Notes: generated from the letters alone by a model not told the origin. Shown: positions 47,720 to 58,304, numbered from the stretch's first letter. The stretch: 64,000 nucleotides of DNA from Lachnospiraceae bacterium (GCA_017561085.1 JAFZDQ010000049.1:1-64000), one strand, 5' to 3'. Numbers and translations: made by a program.

Positions 47720-49012
47720 ATGCGTATTGTGAAATTAACCGAAGACAGTAAACAGAATTTATTAAGAGAACTGTTAAAACGTTCTCCTGAAAGCTACGGT
47801 ACTTATGAACAGACCGTAAATGATATTATTGCTGATATTAAGACAAATAAAGATACCGCTTTATTTGCTTATACAAAGAAATTTGACGGCTGTGACATTA
47901 ATGCCGATAACATTCTGGTAACCAGAGAAGAAATCGAAACCGCATATCAAAATGTTGACCCTAAATTGGTTGATGTTATTAAGAAATCTGCGGAAAATAT
48001 CAAAAAATTCCACGAAAAACAGCTTCGGAACAGCTGGATTGTACCGGAAGCGGACGGAACGATTTTAGGCCAGCGAATTTTACCTATTGAAAAATCAGGT
48101 GTTTATGTACCCGGCGGTAAGGCAGCTTATCCTTCCAGCGTACTTATGAATGTTTTACCTGCCAAAGTTGCAGGCGTATCTAAGATTATTATGACCACAC
48201 CTCCCGGAAAAGACGGCAGCGTATCGCCTGTCACCTTGGTTGCAGCTGATATTGCAGGTGTAGATGAAATTTATAAAGCCGGCGGAGCCCAGGCTATTGC
48301 AGCAATGGCATTCGGTACCGAAAGCATTCCCAAAGTGGATAAAATTACCGGCCCCGGCAACATCTTCGTTGCCCTTGCCAAAAAGGCATGTTTTGGTTTT
48401 GTCAGCATTGACTCCATTGCAGGTCCCAGTGAAATTCTTGTTCTTGCAGACGAATCAGCAAATCCCAGATATATAGCTGCAGATTTACTTTCCCAGGCAG
48501 AGCATGATGAAATGGCAAGTGCCATCTTAATTACCACAAGTGAAGAACTGGCTAAGAAGGTTTCTGATGAAGTTGAAGCGTTTACTAAGCAGTTATCCCG
48601 CGAAAAGATTATCCGTGAATCCTTAGATAATTACGGTTATATTTTCATTGCGGACAATATGGAAGATGCCATTGATGCAGCCAATGAAATTGCAACCGAG
48701 CACTTGGAAATCTTAACGGTGAATCCTTTTGAAACCATGACCAAGATTAAAAATGCAGGTGCTATTTTCCTTGGCGAATATTCATCCGAACCCTTAGGTG
48801 ACTATTTTGCAGGTCCCAATCACATTTTACCTACCAACGGAACCAGCAGATTCTTTTCACCGTTAAACGTAGATGATTTCCTGAAAAAGACCAGTATTAT
48901 TTCCTATTCCCAAAGTGCACTTGCCAAAGTACACGAGGATATTGAATACTTTGCAACTGCGGAAGGTTTAACCGCACATGCAAATTCCATTGCAGTCAGA
49001 TTTGAAAAATAA
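47720..49012 (+). CDS. hisD: Histidinol dehydrogenase
   Basis: 430 residues. Zinc/catalytic motifs QAEHDE (near 258) and TEHLEI (around 326-331) and the NAD+ site GGKAAYPSSVLMN. It oxidises histidinol to histidine in two steps. It follows hisG by 27 bases. Confidence 0.95.
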   Translation: MRIVKLTEDSKQNLLRELLKRSPESYGTYEQTVNDIIADIKTNKDTALFAYTKKFDGCDINADNILVTREEIETAYQNVDPKLVDVIKKSAENIKKFHEKQLRNSWIVPEADGTILGQRILPIEKSGVYVPGGKAAYPSSVLMNVLPAKVAGVSKIIMTTPPGKDGSVSPVTLVAADIAGVDEIYKAGGAQAIAAMAFGTESIPKVDKITGPGNIFVALAKKACFGFVSIDSIAGPSEILVLADESANPRYIAADLLSQAEHDEMASAILITTSEELAKKVSDEVEAFTKQLSREKIIRESLDNYGYIFIADNMEDAIDAANEIATEHLEILTVNPFETMTKIKNAGAIFLGEYSSEPLGDYFAGPNHILPTNGTSRFFSPLNVDDFLKKTSIISYSQSALAKVHEDIEYFATAEGLTAHANSIAVRFEK

Positions 49013-49059
49013 ATGATAGCAAACCGGTATCGTTTAAGCGGTACGGAAAAGAGGATTTT

Positions 49060-49647
49060 ATGAGTCGTAATGCAACAATAAACAGAACCACGAAAGAAAC
49101 AGATATTATGCTTTCTCTTGAGATTGACGGAACGGGAGAATCTAAAATAGAAACCGGCATCGGCTTTTTCAACCATATGCTGGAAGGCTTTGCAAAGCAT
49201 GGATTCTTTGATTTATCCCTCAGCGTAAAGGGGGATTTGGCAGTGGACGGTCATCATACGGTAGAAGATACCGGTATTGTGCTCGGAAATGCCATCAAAG
49301 AGGCCATCGGCGATAAAAAGGGCATCACACGTTACGGTTCCTGTATTTTACCCATGGACGATGCCTTGTGCCTTTGTGCCCTTGATTTGTGCGGCAGACC
49401 ATATTTTAACTTTGAATGTGATTTTACCGCAGAACGTGTAGGATATCTGGAAACAGAATTAATCCGTGAATTTTTCTATGCAATTTCTTACAGTGCAGGT
49501 ATGAATTTGCATATCAAAATGCTTTCCGGTATTAACAATCATCATATGATTGAAGCCATGTTTAAAGCCTTTGCAAAAGCCCTTGATATGGCCACCACCA
49601 AAGATCCCCGTATCACGGAAGTTCTCAGCACGAAAGGAAGCTTATAA
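49060..49647 (+). CDS. hisB: Imidazoleglycerol-phosphate dehydratase
   Basis: 195 residues, monofunctional type. Metal-binding His clusters are in FFNHMLEGFAKHG, DGHHTVEDTGI and NNHHMIEAMFKA. Forms a large oligomer with Mn2+. Spaced 47 bases after hisD and one base before hisI. Confidence 0.95.
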   Translation: MSRNATINRTTKETDIMLSLEIDGTGESKIETGIGFFNHMLEGFAKHGFFDLSLSVKGDLAVDGHHTVEDTGIVLGNAIKEAIGDKKGITRYGSCILPMDDALCLCALDLCGRPYFNFECDFTAERVGYLETELIREFFYAISYSAGMNLHIKMLSGINNHHMIEAMFKAFAKALDMATTKDPRITEVLSTKGSL

Positions 49648-49648
49648 G

Positions 49649-49987
49649 ATGGAAAACGCCAAAAGCAGTTTCCCTTGGGAAACCCTGAAAAAGAATTCTG
49701 ACGGGATGCTTCCTGTTGTAACCCAGCACCATGAAACAGGAGAAGTTTTAATGGTTGCTTATATGAACGAAGAAGCATACTTAAAAACCTTAGACACCGG
49801 AATTATGACTTATTTCAGCCGAAGCAGGAATGAATTATGGATCAAAGGCGATACCAGCGGAAATTATCAGCATGTTAAAGAATTGTATTTAGATTGTGAC
49901 TTGGATACTTTATTGGCGAAAGTGGATCCCGTAGGTCAGGCCTGTCACACCGGAAAAAACAGTTGCTTTTTTAACAAAGTGAAATAA
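49649..49987 (+). CDS. hisI: Phosphoribosyl-AMP cyclohydrolase
   Basis: 112 residues from ATG 49649, one base after the hisB stop; a longer frame begins inside hisB but is unlikely. Metal and zinc motifs DCDLDTLLAKVD and CHTGKNSCF. Monofunctional: the phosphoribosyl-ATP pyrophosphatase (HisE) part is absent, so it must be encoded elsewhere, as must hisA, hisC, hisF and hisH. Confidence 0.93.
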   Translation: MENAKSSFPWETLKKNSDGMLPVVTQHHETGEVLMVAYMNEEAYLKTLDTGIMTYFSRSRNELWIKGDTSGNYQHVKELYLDCDLDTLLAKVDPVGQACHTGKNSCFFNKVK

Positions 49988-50001
49988 TGAATTCAAAATA
50001 T

Positions 50002-50040
50002 ATGCACTGCATAGTTTGTCTATGTGGTGCATAATTATTT
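50002..50040 (+). terminator. Probable terminator hairpin after hisI
   Basis: ATGCACTGCATAG (50002-50014) pairs with CTATGTGGTGCAT (50020-50032), 13 pairs including two G-U wobbles, around a five-base loop. The following AATTATTTT is only moderately U-rich, so termination may be partial. Confidence 0.55.
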
Positions 50041-50075
50041 TAGTGAATCAATGAATCCACATTTTTAAGGTATAT

Positions 50076-50447
50076 ATGAAAAAAGAAAACAATTGCACCA
50101 ATACAAAAAGATGTTCACAAGAGAGCCTTTCCGAAATCAATAAAATACGTCAAACTGCCAACAAAAATCTGGCCTTATGCAAAGAACGGGAGCAGTTCTT
50201 CTTTTATCATCAGAATGAAACACCTTTAAAGGCTCAAACAGGGGCTTTTGCACCATCTGACGATAAAACAGCCGAAGATTATCCAAACACGTCTCAAAAG
50301 GGCTATATGGCAGGACTTCGGCTACGTTTCGTTTTTTCTGTACTTCTTTTCAGTGCCGTTATCATCAGCAGTAGTTACATAGGAGGAAAATATATAGATA
50401 TTTTGCAAAAACTTCAAAATCTATTAACTGAAACAATGCAGTTTTGA
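50076..50447 (+). CDS. Hypothetical single-pass membrane protein
   Basis: 123 residues: a Lys/Glu/Gln-rich soluble N-terminus with several Cys (about 1-80), a membrane helix (about 87-108), and a short amphipathic tail. I see no known domain. The ribosome binding site is weak (AAGG about seven bases before ATG). It sits between the his operon and a new promoter, and could be a lineage-specific gene. Confidence 0.5.
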   Translation: MKKENNCTNTKRCSQESLSEINKIRQTANKNLALCKEREQFFFYHQNETPLKAQTGAFAPSDDKTAEDYPNTSQKGYMAGLRLRFVFSVLLFSAVIISSSYIGGKYIDILQKLQNLLTETMQF

Positions 50448-50453
50448 TATCCA

Positions 50454-50482
50454 TTGATTTATCCGTGAATTTCGGCTATACT
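50454..50482 (+). promoter_or_regulatory. Promoter of the radical-SAM/RNase G operon
   Basis: TTGATT (50454-50459), 17-base spacer, TATACT (50477-50482), 46 bases before the TIGR03960 gene. Confidence 0.65.
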
Positions 50483-50528
50483 TGTTTTTGGTAATACAAC
50501 GAAAATAACAATACACAAGAGGTTTTAT

Positions 50529-52397
50529 ATGAGAAAACTGGCTTTAACAGATGATATTTTAATGCAGGTAGAAAAGCCTGCGCGATATATAGGCAACGAA
50601 GTCAATGCCGTTATGAAAAACAAAGAGGAGATTGACGTCCGGTTTGCCATGTGCTTTCCCGATGTTTATGAAATCGGCATGTCACATTTAGGGATTCAGA
50701 TTATCTATGATATGTTAAATCAATTTGAAGATGTTTGGTGTGAAAGAGTATATTCCCCCTGGGTGGATTTAGACGCTATCATGCGAAAAGAACAGATTCC
50801 TTTATTTGCACTGGAATCCCAGGAACCGGTTAAGGACTTTGATTTCTTAGGTATTACGCTCCAATACGAAATGTGTTATACCAATATTCTTCAAATTTTG
50901 GACCTTTCCGGGATTCCCATGCTTTCCAAAAACCGTTCCGAAGAGGACCCTATCGTTATCGGCGGCGGTCCCTGCAGCTATAATCCGGAACCTATTTGCG
51001 ACTTTTTTGATTTATTTTATATCGGTGAGGGCGAAACACAATATCGTAATTTGATTGACTTATACAAGGAATATAAGCACTCTGACATGTCACGTAAGGA
51101 CTTTTTAATGAAAGCTGCAATGATTCCCGGAATTTATGTACCTTCTTTGTACGAGGTGCGTTATCACGAAGACGGAACCATTGCGGAAAGAAAAGCGCTT
51201 TATGACGGTATTCCCATGACCGTTACCAAGGAACTGGTTAAGGATGTTTCAGATACTTACTATCCTATGAAACCGGTTGTGCCTTTTATTAAGGTGACTC
51301 AGGACAGGGTAGTTCTTGAAATCCAAAGAGGATGTATCAGAGGATGCCGTTTTTGTCAGGCAGGACAGTTATATCGTCCCGTAAGAGAGCGTGATGTAAA
51401 CAAATTAAAGGATTACGCCCTTGAAATGCTGAAAAATACCGGCCACGAGGAAATCTCCTTAAGTTCCTTAAGTTCCAGCGATTATTCGAAGTTACCGGAA
51501 TTGATTGACTTTTTAATTGATGAATGTAATAAGCGTAAAATCAATATTTCATTGCCTTCCCTGCGTATTGATGCCTTTTCTTTGGATGTTATGCAAAAGG
51601 TACAGGATGTCCGTAAAAGCAGTCTTACCTTTGCGCCCGAAGCAGGCAGTCAGCGTTTAAGGAATGTCATCAATAAGGGACTTACCGAAGAAGTCATTTT
51701 AGAAGGTTCAAAGCTGGCATTTGAAGGCGGCTGGTCCAGAGTGAAGCTTTATTTCATGCTCGGTCTGCCTTTTGAAACAGAAGAAGATATTGAAGGAATC
51801 GGCGAACTTTGTAATAAAATTGCGGCAGTATATTACGAAACCGTTCCCAAAGAAAAAAGAAACGGAAGAGTGCAGATTGTTGCAAGTACCTCGTTCTTTA
51901 TTCCCAAGCCTTTTACGCCCTTCCAGTGGGCTTCCCAGGATACCAAGGAAACCTTCCTTGATAAGGCTTATTTGACCCGTAATTCCATTACCAAACAGCT
52001 GAATCAGAAGAGCATCAAATACAATTGGCACGAAGCCGATGTCAGCGTAATGGAAGGTATCATGGCAAGAGGTGACAGAAAATTGAATGATGTCATACGA
52101 AAAGCCTATGAAAACGGTTGTATCTATGATGCTTGGAGTGAATTTTACAAAAATGATGTATGGATGGACACCTTTAAAGAATGTGGCGTAGATCCTGATT
52201 TCTATACGACAAGAGCAAGAAGTGAAGATGAAATATTCCCCTGGGATTTCATTGATGCAGGTATTACCAAGAGTTTCCTTCTCCGCGAATGGCTAAAAGC
52301 CAAAGCCGAAACCGTATCTCCTAACTGCAGCATGCAGTGTCAGGGCTGCGGTGCATCCGTATTCGGAACCGGTATTTGCTTTAAAACGAAGGAATAA
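50529..52397 (+). CDS. TIGR03960 family B12-binding radical SAM protein
   Basis: 622 residues. A B12-binding-like N-terminal domain (about 50-180) precedes a radical SAM domain with C269-x3-C273-x2-C276 (RGCIRGCRFCQAG). The C-terminus ends in a Cys-rich CSMQCQGCGASVFGTGICF. The family is always next to the TIGR03936 gene and RNase G, as here, and is thought to modify a translation-related target, which is unknown. Belongs to the operon ending at rng. Confidence 0.9.
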   Translation: MRKLALTDDILMQVEKPARYIGNEVNAVMKNKEEIDVRFAMCFPDVYEIGMSHLGIQIIYDMLNQFEDVWCERVYSPWVDLDAIMRKEQIPLFALESQEPVKDFDFLGITLQYEMCYTNILQILDLSGIPMLSKNRSEEDPIVIGGGPCSYNPEPICDFFDLFYIGEGETQYRNLIDLYKEYKHSDMSRKDFLMKAAMIPGIYVPSLYEVRYHEDGTIAERKALYDGIPMTVTKELVKDVSDTYYPMKPVVPFIKVTQDRVVLEIQRGCIRGCRFCQAGQLYRPVRERDVNKLKDYALEMLKNTGHEEISLSSLSSSDYSKLPELIDFLIDECNKRKINISLPSLRIDAFSLDVMQKVQDVRKSSLTFAPEAGSQRLRNVINKGLTEEVILEGSKLAFEGGWSRVKLYFMLGLPFETEEDIEGIGELCNKIAAVYYETVPKEKRNGRVQIVASTSFFIPKPFTPFQWASQDTKETFLDKAYLTRNSITKQLNQKSIKYNWHEADVSVMEGIMARGDRKLNDVIRKAYENGCIYDAWSEFYKNDVWMDTFKECGVDPDFYTTRARSEDEIFPWDFIDAGITKSFLLREWLKAKAETVSPNCSMQCQGCGASVFGTGICFKTKE

Positions 52398-52420
52398 CAG
52401 ACGAAAGAAAGGCCAAAATT

Positions 52421-53098
52421 ATGAAAGTCAGAATTAAATTTTCCAAAGAAGGATCGGTGAAATTCATCGGCCATTTGGATATTATGAGATATTTCCAAAA
52501 AGCAATCCGCAGAGCGGATATTGATATCGCCTATTCAAGCGGTTTTAATCCCCATCAGATTATGTCCTTTGCATCCCCGCTTTCCGTGGGACACGAGAGC
52601 AGCGGTGAATATTTTGATGTAGAACTGAATTCTTTTCCCGGCAGACGTGAAATGATGAATGCTTTAAATGCTGTCATGGTAGAGGGTATCCGCATATTGG
52701 ATGTGAAAGTATTAGATGAAAAAGAAGGAAATGCCATGGCAAGTGTTGCAGCTGCAGATTACCTGGTAACCTTCCGTGATACCATAACGCTTCCTGCCGA
52801 TTGGAAAGAGAAACTTACATCCTTTTATGCACAGGACAACATTACCGTTACTAAAAAAACAAAGAAAAGTGAAAAGGAAATTGACTTAAAAGAAGGAATT
52901 TATGCTTTGGAAATCAGGGGAGAACAGGTTTACCTGTTGTTAGATGCCGGTAGCGGAAGCAATATAAAGCCCGGTTTTGTTCTGGAAACCTTTTTAGAAA
53001 GTATCGGCGTTTCCGTACCGGAATTTGCTTTTCAGATTTATCGTTTAGAGACCTACAAGCGCACCAAAAAGGGGAAATTATTACCGCTTATTTCCTAA
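52421..53098 (+). CDS. TIGR03936 family radical SAM-associated protein
   Basis: 225 residues (DUF2344). N-terminal KVRIKFSKEGSVKFIGHLD and a FNPHQIMSFASPLSVG segment are typical. It is the obligate neighbour of the TIGR03960 radical SAM protein and sits ten bases before rng. Function unknown; the partners may form a complex. Confidence 0.9.
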   Translation: MKVRIKFSKEGSVKFIGHLDIMRYFQKAIRRADIDIAYSSGFNPHQIMSFASPLSVGHESSGEYFDVELNSFPGRREMMNALNAVMVEGIRILDVKVLDEKEGNAMASVAAADYLVTFRDTITLPADWKEKLTSFYAQDNITVTKKTKKSEKEIDLKEGIYALEIRGEQVYLLLDAGSGSNIKPGFVLETFLESIGVSVPEFAFQIYRLETYKRTKKGKLLPLIS

Positions 53099-53107
53099 GG
53101 AGTTTTT

Positions 53108-54301
53108 ATGGGAAAGTTAATCATTACCAAACAACAAAATCATTTATGTGCTTTTTTGTTTGATCAAAAAGAACCCTATATGCTGCAGACAGCATCTTTG
53201 CCGGAATCTGAAACCTTGCTGGGCAATATTTATCTGGCAAGAATTGAAGAGGTTGTTCCATCCTTAAATGGTGCTTTTGCCTCTATCGGAGACGGAAGAA
53301 AGGTCTTTTTACCATTAAAAGAATGTAAAAATCCGCTTCTTGCAAACAGGGAATATGAAGCAGATGCCTATGCACCTAAAGCGGGAGATGAATTGGTTCT
53401 CCAAATAATTGAAGAAGCACTGAAAACAAAACTTCCCATGGCAAGTGCACGATTAGAACTAAAAGGACAATATTGCATCTGTAAAAATTCCGGTCACGGT
53501 ATGAAATTCTCCTCTAAGTTAACAGAAGTACAAAAGAACCGTATCAAGGATATCCTTTCTAACCATGGTGCCGGAAATCGCAAAAAGTATCAGTTTACTA
53601 TCCGGACCAATGCCGGTGATTTAGGTGATTACACTGTGTTACTCCAAGAAATGGAATCATTTATTCATACTTTTGAAGAAATTAATACAGTATACCGTCA
53701 TCGTACGGTATTTACCTGCTTTTACAGTACACCGCCGGATATCATCCAAAAAATAAAGGATTTCCCCGGAAATTTCATTGAGGAGTTAATTACGGATGTC
53801 CCTTCTGTATATAATCTTTGCATCAGTCATATGAGCGGAATTCCTGTAAGGTTTTATAAAGATGAGCTTTTAAGCCTTTCAAAATTGTATAGCCTGGATA
53901 CTCATATTTCACAAATTCTTTCTAAAAAAGTATGGTTATCCAGCGGCGGATATTTGATTATCGAACCTACGGAAGCCATGATTGTGATTGACGTCAATTC
54001 CGGAAAATCAGCATCCGGTGTAAAAACAAATAAAAATTTTGCATTAAAAGTTAATTTAGAAGCTGCCAGGGAAGTGGCACGTCAATTAAGGCTCCGTAAT
54101 TATTCCGGTATTATTATGGTTGACTTTATTAATATGAATACCGATGAAGAAAAAGAGAAGCTTTTAACAACACTTTCAACCTACCTGAAAGAGGATAAAG
54201 TATATACAAGATTAATTGATATGACACCGCTGGGAATCGTTGAAATTACAAGGAAAAAGACTTCCAAACCAACAGCAGATTATTTTAACAAAATTACTTG
54301 A
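53108..54301 (+). CDS. rng: Ribonuclease E/G family protein, short form
   Basis: 397 residues. S1 domain (GNIYLARIEEVVPSLNGAF, about 38-100) and the DNase-I-like catalytic subdomain with metal ligands in IVIDVNSGKS and MVDFINMNTD. It stops shortly after MTPLGIVEITRKK, so the zinc-link (CPxCxG) and small domain of E. coli RNase G are missing. The stop codon overlaps the -35 hexamer of the rplU promoter. It processes or degrades RNA, probably including rRNA precursors. Confidence 0.88.
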   Translation: MGKLIITKQQNHLCAFLFDQKEPYMLQTASLPESETLLGNIYLARIEEVVPSLNGAFASIGDGRKVFLPLKECKNPLLANREYEADAYAPKAGDELVLQIIEEALKTKLPMASARLELKGQYCICKNSGHGMKFSSKLTEVQKNRIKDILSNHGAGNRKKYQFTIRTNAGDLGDYTVLLQEMESFIHTFEEINTVYRHRTVFTCFYSTPPDIIQKIKDFPGNFIEELITDVPSVYNLCISHMSGIPVRFYKDELLSLSKLYSLDTHISQILSKKVWLSSGGYLIIEPTEAMIVIDVNSGKSASGVKTNKNFALKVNLEAAREVARQLRLRNYSGIIMVDFINMNTDEEKEKLLTTLSTYLKEDKVYTRLIDMTPLGIVEITRKKTSKPTADYFNKIT

Positions 54302-54326
54302 CATTACCAATCATAGGTGTTATATT
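54298..54326 (+). promoter_or_regulatory. rplU promoter
   Basis: TTGACA (54298-54303), 17-base spacer, TATATT (54321-54326). The -35 overlaps the rng stop codon (54299-54301). Start of transcription is expected near 54333. Confidence 0.8.
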
Positions 54327-54332
54327 ATTTGA

Positions 54333-54415
54333 GTATGCCGCATAACGAGGTAGAAGTGCGCCTATGCGCCACCGAAGTTAGCGAGTAAAATCAGTTTCAC
54401 TGATTAGAAGGAGGT
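54333..54415 (+). ncRNA. Probable L21 leader (autoregulatory 5' UTR)
   Basis: About 85 bases of structured leader lie between the promoter and the rplU ribosome binding site. Elements seen: a GC-rich hairpin GTGCGC/GCGCCAC (about 54355-54371) and a perfect hairpin AATCAG/CTGATT (54389-54405) just before AGGAGG. Firmicutes rplU operons often carry an L21 leader; position and structure agree, but I have not matched the covariance model. Confidence 0.5.
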
Positions 54416-54421
54416 GCCCAT

Positions 54422-54727
54422 ATGTACGCAATCATTGCAACAGGTGGAAAACAGTACAAAGTTTCCGAAGGTGATGTAATCAAAGTTGAAAAATTAAATG
54501 CAGAACCCGGAGATACTGTCACATTTGACCAGGTTATTGCTATCAGCGATAATGAACTTAAAGTTGCCGGAGATGTAGCTAATGCTAATGTTACTGCAAC
54601 TGTTATGGAACAGGGTAAGTTCCGTAAGGTAATCGTTTACAAGTACAAGAGAAAAACCGGTTATCATAAGAAAAATGGTCATAGACAGGCATACACACAG
54701 GTTAAGATTGAAAAGATCAACGCTTAG
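54422..54727 (+). CDS. rplU: 50S ribosomal protein L21
   Basis: 101 residues, complete, with MYAIIATGGKQYKVSEGDV and the C-terminal HKKNGHRQAYTQVKI. AGGAGG lies before the ATG. First gene of rplU-prp-rpmA. Confidence 0.97.
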   Translation: MYAIIATGGKQYKVSEGDVIKVEKLNAEPGDTVTFDQVIAISDNELKVAGDVANANVTATVMEQGKFRKVIVYKYKRKTGYHKKNGHRQAYTQVKIEKINA

Positions 54728-54744
54728 TATGTAGGAAACAGGTT

Positions 54745-55074
54745 ATGACGACCATTATTATTTATAAATCCCAAGACGGTGAATTTGAAAGATTTTCATG
54801 TAAAGGACATGCAGGCTATGCAAAGTTTGGTAAGGATATTGTATGTGCTGCTGTTTCCGTTTTGACAATCAATACCATTAATTCTCTAAGCGAATTGGCA
54901 CATGAGGAAATGGACATTCATACGGATGAGCGCAAAGGCGTAATTGATTGCAAGTTTACGAAAAGACTTTCTAAAGAAGGAACACTTCTAATGAATTCTT
55001 TTATTTTGGGATTGAACGGTATCGTAGAAGACTACGGTAAGAAGTATTTGGAATTAAAATTCAAGGAGGTGTAA
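54745..55074 (+). CDS. prp: Ribosomal-processing cysteine protease Prp
   Basis: 109 residues. Catalytic His in CKGHAGYAKFGKDIVCAAVS and Cys in the VCAAVS segment. Prp removes the N-terminal extension of L27 in Firmicutes. It lies between rplU and rpmA in the usual order and ends three bases before rpmA. Confidence 0.93.
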   Translation: MTTIIIYKSQDGEFERFSCKGHAGYAKFGKDIVCAAVSVLTINTINSLSELAHEEMDIHTDERKGVIDCKFTKRLSKEGTLLMNSFILGLNGIVEDYGKKYLELKFKEV

Positions 55075-55077
55075 ACC

Positions 55078-55362
55078 ATGTTAAAGATGAACCTTCAATT
55101 TTTCGCTCATAAAAAGGGTGTTGGTTCTACTAAGAACGGTAGAGATTCCGAATCCAAGAGATTAGGTGCGAAAAGAGCTGACGGACAATTCGTAAAAGCA
55201 GGAAACATTTTATACAGACAGCGCGGAACAAAGATTCATCCCGGCGTTAACGTAGGTATTGGCGGCGATGATACTTTATTCGCATTAGTTGATGGTGTAC
55301 TTAAATTCGAAAGAAAAGGAAGAGACAAAAAACAGGCTTCTGTTTATCCTGTAGAAAAATAG
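55078..55362 (+). CDS. rpmA: 50S ribosomal protein L27
   Basis: 94 residues. The N-terminal extension [17 protein letters not shown] contains the Prp cleavage context (LQFF followed by AHKKG), so the mature protein should begin at Ala10. AGGAGG precedes the start, and a terminator follows. Confidence 0.97.
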   Translation: MLKMNLQFFAHKKGVGSTKNGRDSESKRLGAKRADGQFVKAGNILYRQRGTKIHPGVNVGIGGDDTLFALVDGVLKFERKGRDKKQASVYPVEK

Positions 55363-55374
55363 TACGATGAATCG

Positions 55375-55413
55375 GGCTTCAAACAATAATATAGTTGTTT
55401 GAAGCCTTTTTTT
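55375..55413 (+). terminator. Rho-independent terminator after rpmA
   Basis: GGCTTCAAACAA (55375-55386) and TTGTTTGAAGCC (55395-55406) form a perfect 12-base stem with an eight-base loop and seven T. Confidence 0.93.
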
Positions 55414-55457
55414 CCATTACAAGTTTGTGTTCAAATTTGTTAGAGAAAGGAATTTAA

Positions 55458-56756
<1,299 letters not shown>

Positions 56757-56766
56757 GAGATTAGCT

Positions 56767-57057
56767 ATGACCAGTAAACAACGTGCCTACTTAAAAGGCC
56801 TTGCAATGAATATTGACCCGATTTTTCAAATCGGAAAAAGTTCACTTACTCCCGAAGTTACGGAAGCAGTAAGCGAAGCTTTTAATACCAGAGAATTAAT
56901 CAAAATTGCCGTATTAAAGAACTGCTTTGATGATCCCAAAGAAATTGCATCCGTTCTGGCAGAACGTACCCGTTCTCAGGTTGTACAGGTAATCGGCAAA
57001 AAAATAGTTCTTTATAAAGAAAATAAAGATAACAAAAAAATTAATCTTCCTTTATAA
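56767..57057 (+). CDS. yhbY: YhbY family RNA-binding protein (CRM domain)
   Basis: 96 residues from the ATG at 56767 (AGGAG upstream); a longer in-frame extension into obg is not supported. A single CRM/YhbY domain (MTSKQRAYLKGLAMNIDPIF, GKSSLTPEVTEAV). It associates with pre-50S ribosomes in E. coli. The neighbours obg and rsfS fit this role. Confidence 0.93.
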   Translation: MTSKQRAYLKGLAMNIDPIFQIGKSSLTPEVTEAVSEAFNTRELIKIAVLKNCFDDPKEIASVLAERTRSQVVQVIGKKIVLYKENKDNKKINLPL

Positions 57058-57074
57058 ATCGGGGACAGATACAG

Positions 57075-57713
57075 ATGGTGACACCTATGGATAATAAACG
57101 TAAAATCGGAATTCTCGGCGGTACATTTAATCCGATTCATATAGGACATCTTTTACTGGCTGAACAGGCACTTGAAACCTTTCATCTTGACCAAGTCTTA
57201 ATTATGCCAAGCGGACAGTCTTATATGAAAAATGAAGCTGATATTGTTTCAAAAGAACATCGAAATAATATGGTTCAACTGGCCATTAGCGACAATCCAG
57301 CTTTTTCTTTGTCTACCATAGAAACAGAGCGTGAAGGGAATACTTATACCTTTGAAACCTTATTATACCTTCGTAAACAGCTTCCAAACGCTGAACTTTA
57401 CTTTATTTTAGGTGCCGACAACTTATTTACCATCGAAAAATGGAAAGAAGTTTCCGTTATTTTTCAAAATTGTACTTTGATTGCATCTGTACGTGGAGAT
57501 AAAGACTTTACAGAAATCAAAAATAAAGCCGAAGAATTAAAAGTAAAGTATGGTGCCAAAATATTAATGTTACCGGAGCGGCTTTTCACAGTATCATCAA
57601 CCGAAATCCGTGAAAAGATAGCTAAAGGACAATCGGTACAATATCTGACACCCAATTCTGTAATTGCTTATATAAATGAGCATAATTTATACCGGAATCC
57701 GGCTGATTTCTAA
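57075..57713 (+). CDS. nadD: Nicotinate-nucleotide adenylyltransferase
   Basis: 212 residues from ATG 57075; an alternative start at 57087 with GGTGA upstream would remove four residues. Motifs GGTFNPIHIGHLLLAE and SSTEIREKI define the enzyme. It adenylates nicotinate mononucleotide in NAD synthesis. Typical neighbour of yqeK and rsfS. Confidence 0.93.
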   Translation: MVTPMDNKRKIGILGGTFNPIHIGHLLLAEQALETFHLDQVLIMPSGQSYMKNEADIVSKEHRNNMVQLAISDNPAFSLSTIETEREGNTYTFETLLYLRKQLPNAELYFILGADNLFTIEKWKEVSVIFQNCTLIASVRGDKDFTEIKNKAEELKVKYGAKILMLPERLFTVSSTEIREKIAKGQSVQYLTPNSVIAYINEHNLYRNPADF

Positions 57714-57724
57714 AAGGAGTTATT

Positions 57725-58303
57725 ATGAAACCTGATAAATTCAAAAAGATCAGAGATTCCATCGAAAAGGAAATGGATGAAAAACGTTTTGCACACACAC
57801 TAGGTGTTGCCTACACTGCAGCAATGTTAGCATCAATTCACGGCATCCCGCAAGATACTGCACTTTTAGCAGGTCTGTTACACGACTGTGCAAAATGTTA
57901 TTCTGATGAAAAGATGTTTTCACTTTGTAGCAAAAATAATGTCAGTTATTCCGTTACTGAAGCTAAAAACACCGCATTACTCCATGGAAAAGTCGGTGCC
58001 ATCATTGCTTGCAAAAAATACGCAATAGAAGACGAGACTATATTAAATGCTATCAGATATCATACAACAGGCAGACCGGAAATGACGCTATTAGATAAAA
58101 TTATCTATGTTGCTGACTATATCGAACCCGGACGGAAACCATTACCGAATTTATCCGAAATCAGAAAATTAGCATTTCAGGATTTAGACGCTGCATTAAT
58201 AATGATACTGGAAAACATATTGAATTATTTGGAATCCTGCGGCAAGGAAACAGACCCTGCAACCAGGGAAACCTATGAATATTATATCAATAGGAGGGAC
58301 TAA
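57725..58303 (+). CDS. yqeK: HD-domain hydrolase YqeK (Ap4A hydrolase type)
   Basis: 192 residues. HD motif in ALLAGLLHDCAKCY with additional metal ligands in HGKVGAIIA and RYHTTGRPEM. YqeK proteins hydrolyse symmetric diadenosine tetraphosphate. The gene lies 11 bases after nadD and one base before rsfS. Confidence 0.92.
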   Translation: MKPDKFKKIRDSIEKEMDEKRFAHTLGVAYTAAMLASIHGIPQDTALLAGLLHDCAKCYSDEKMFSLCSKNNVSYSVTEAKNTALLHGKVGAIIACKKYAIEDETILNAIRYHTTGRPEMTLLDKIIYVADYIEPGRKPLPNLSEIRKLAFQDLDAALIMILENILNYLESCGKETDPATRETYEYYINRRD

Positions 58304-58304
58304 A

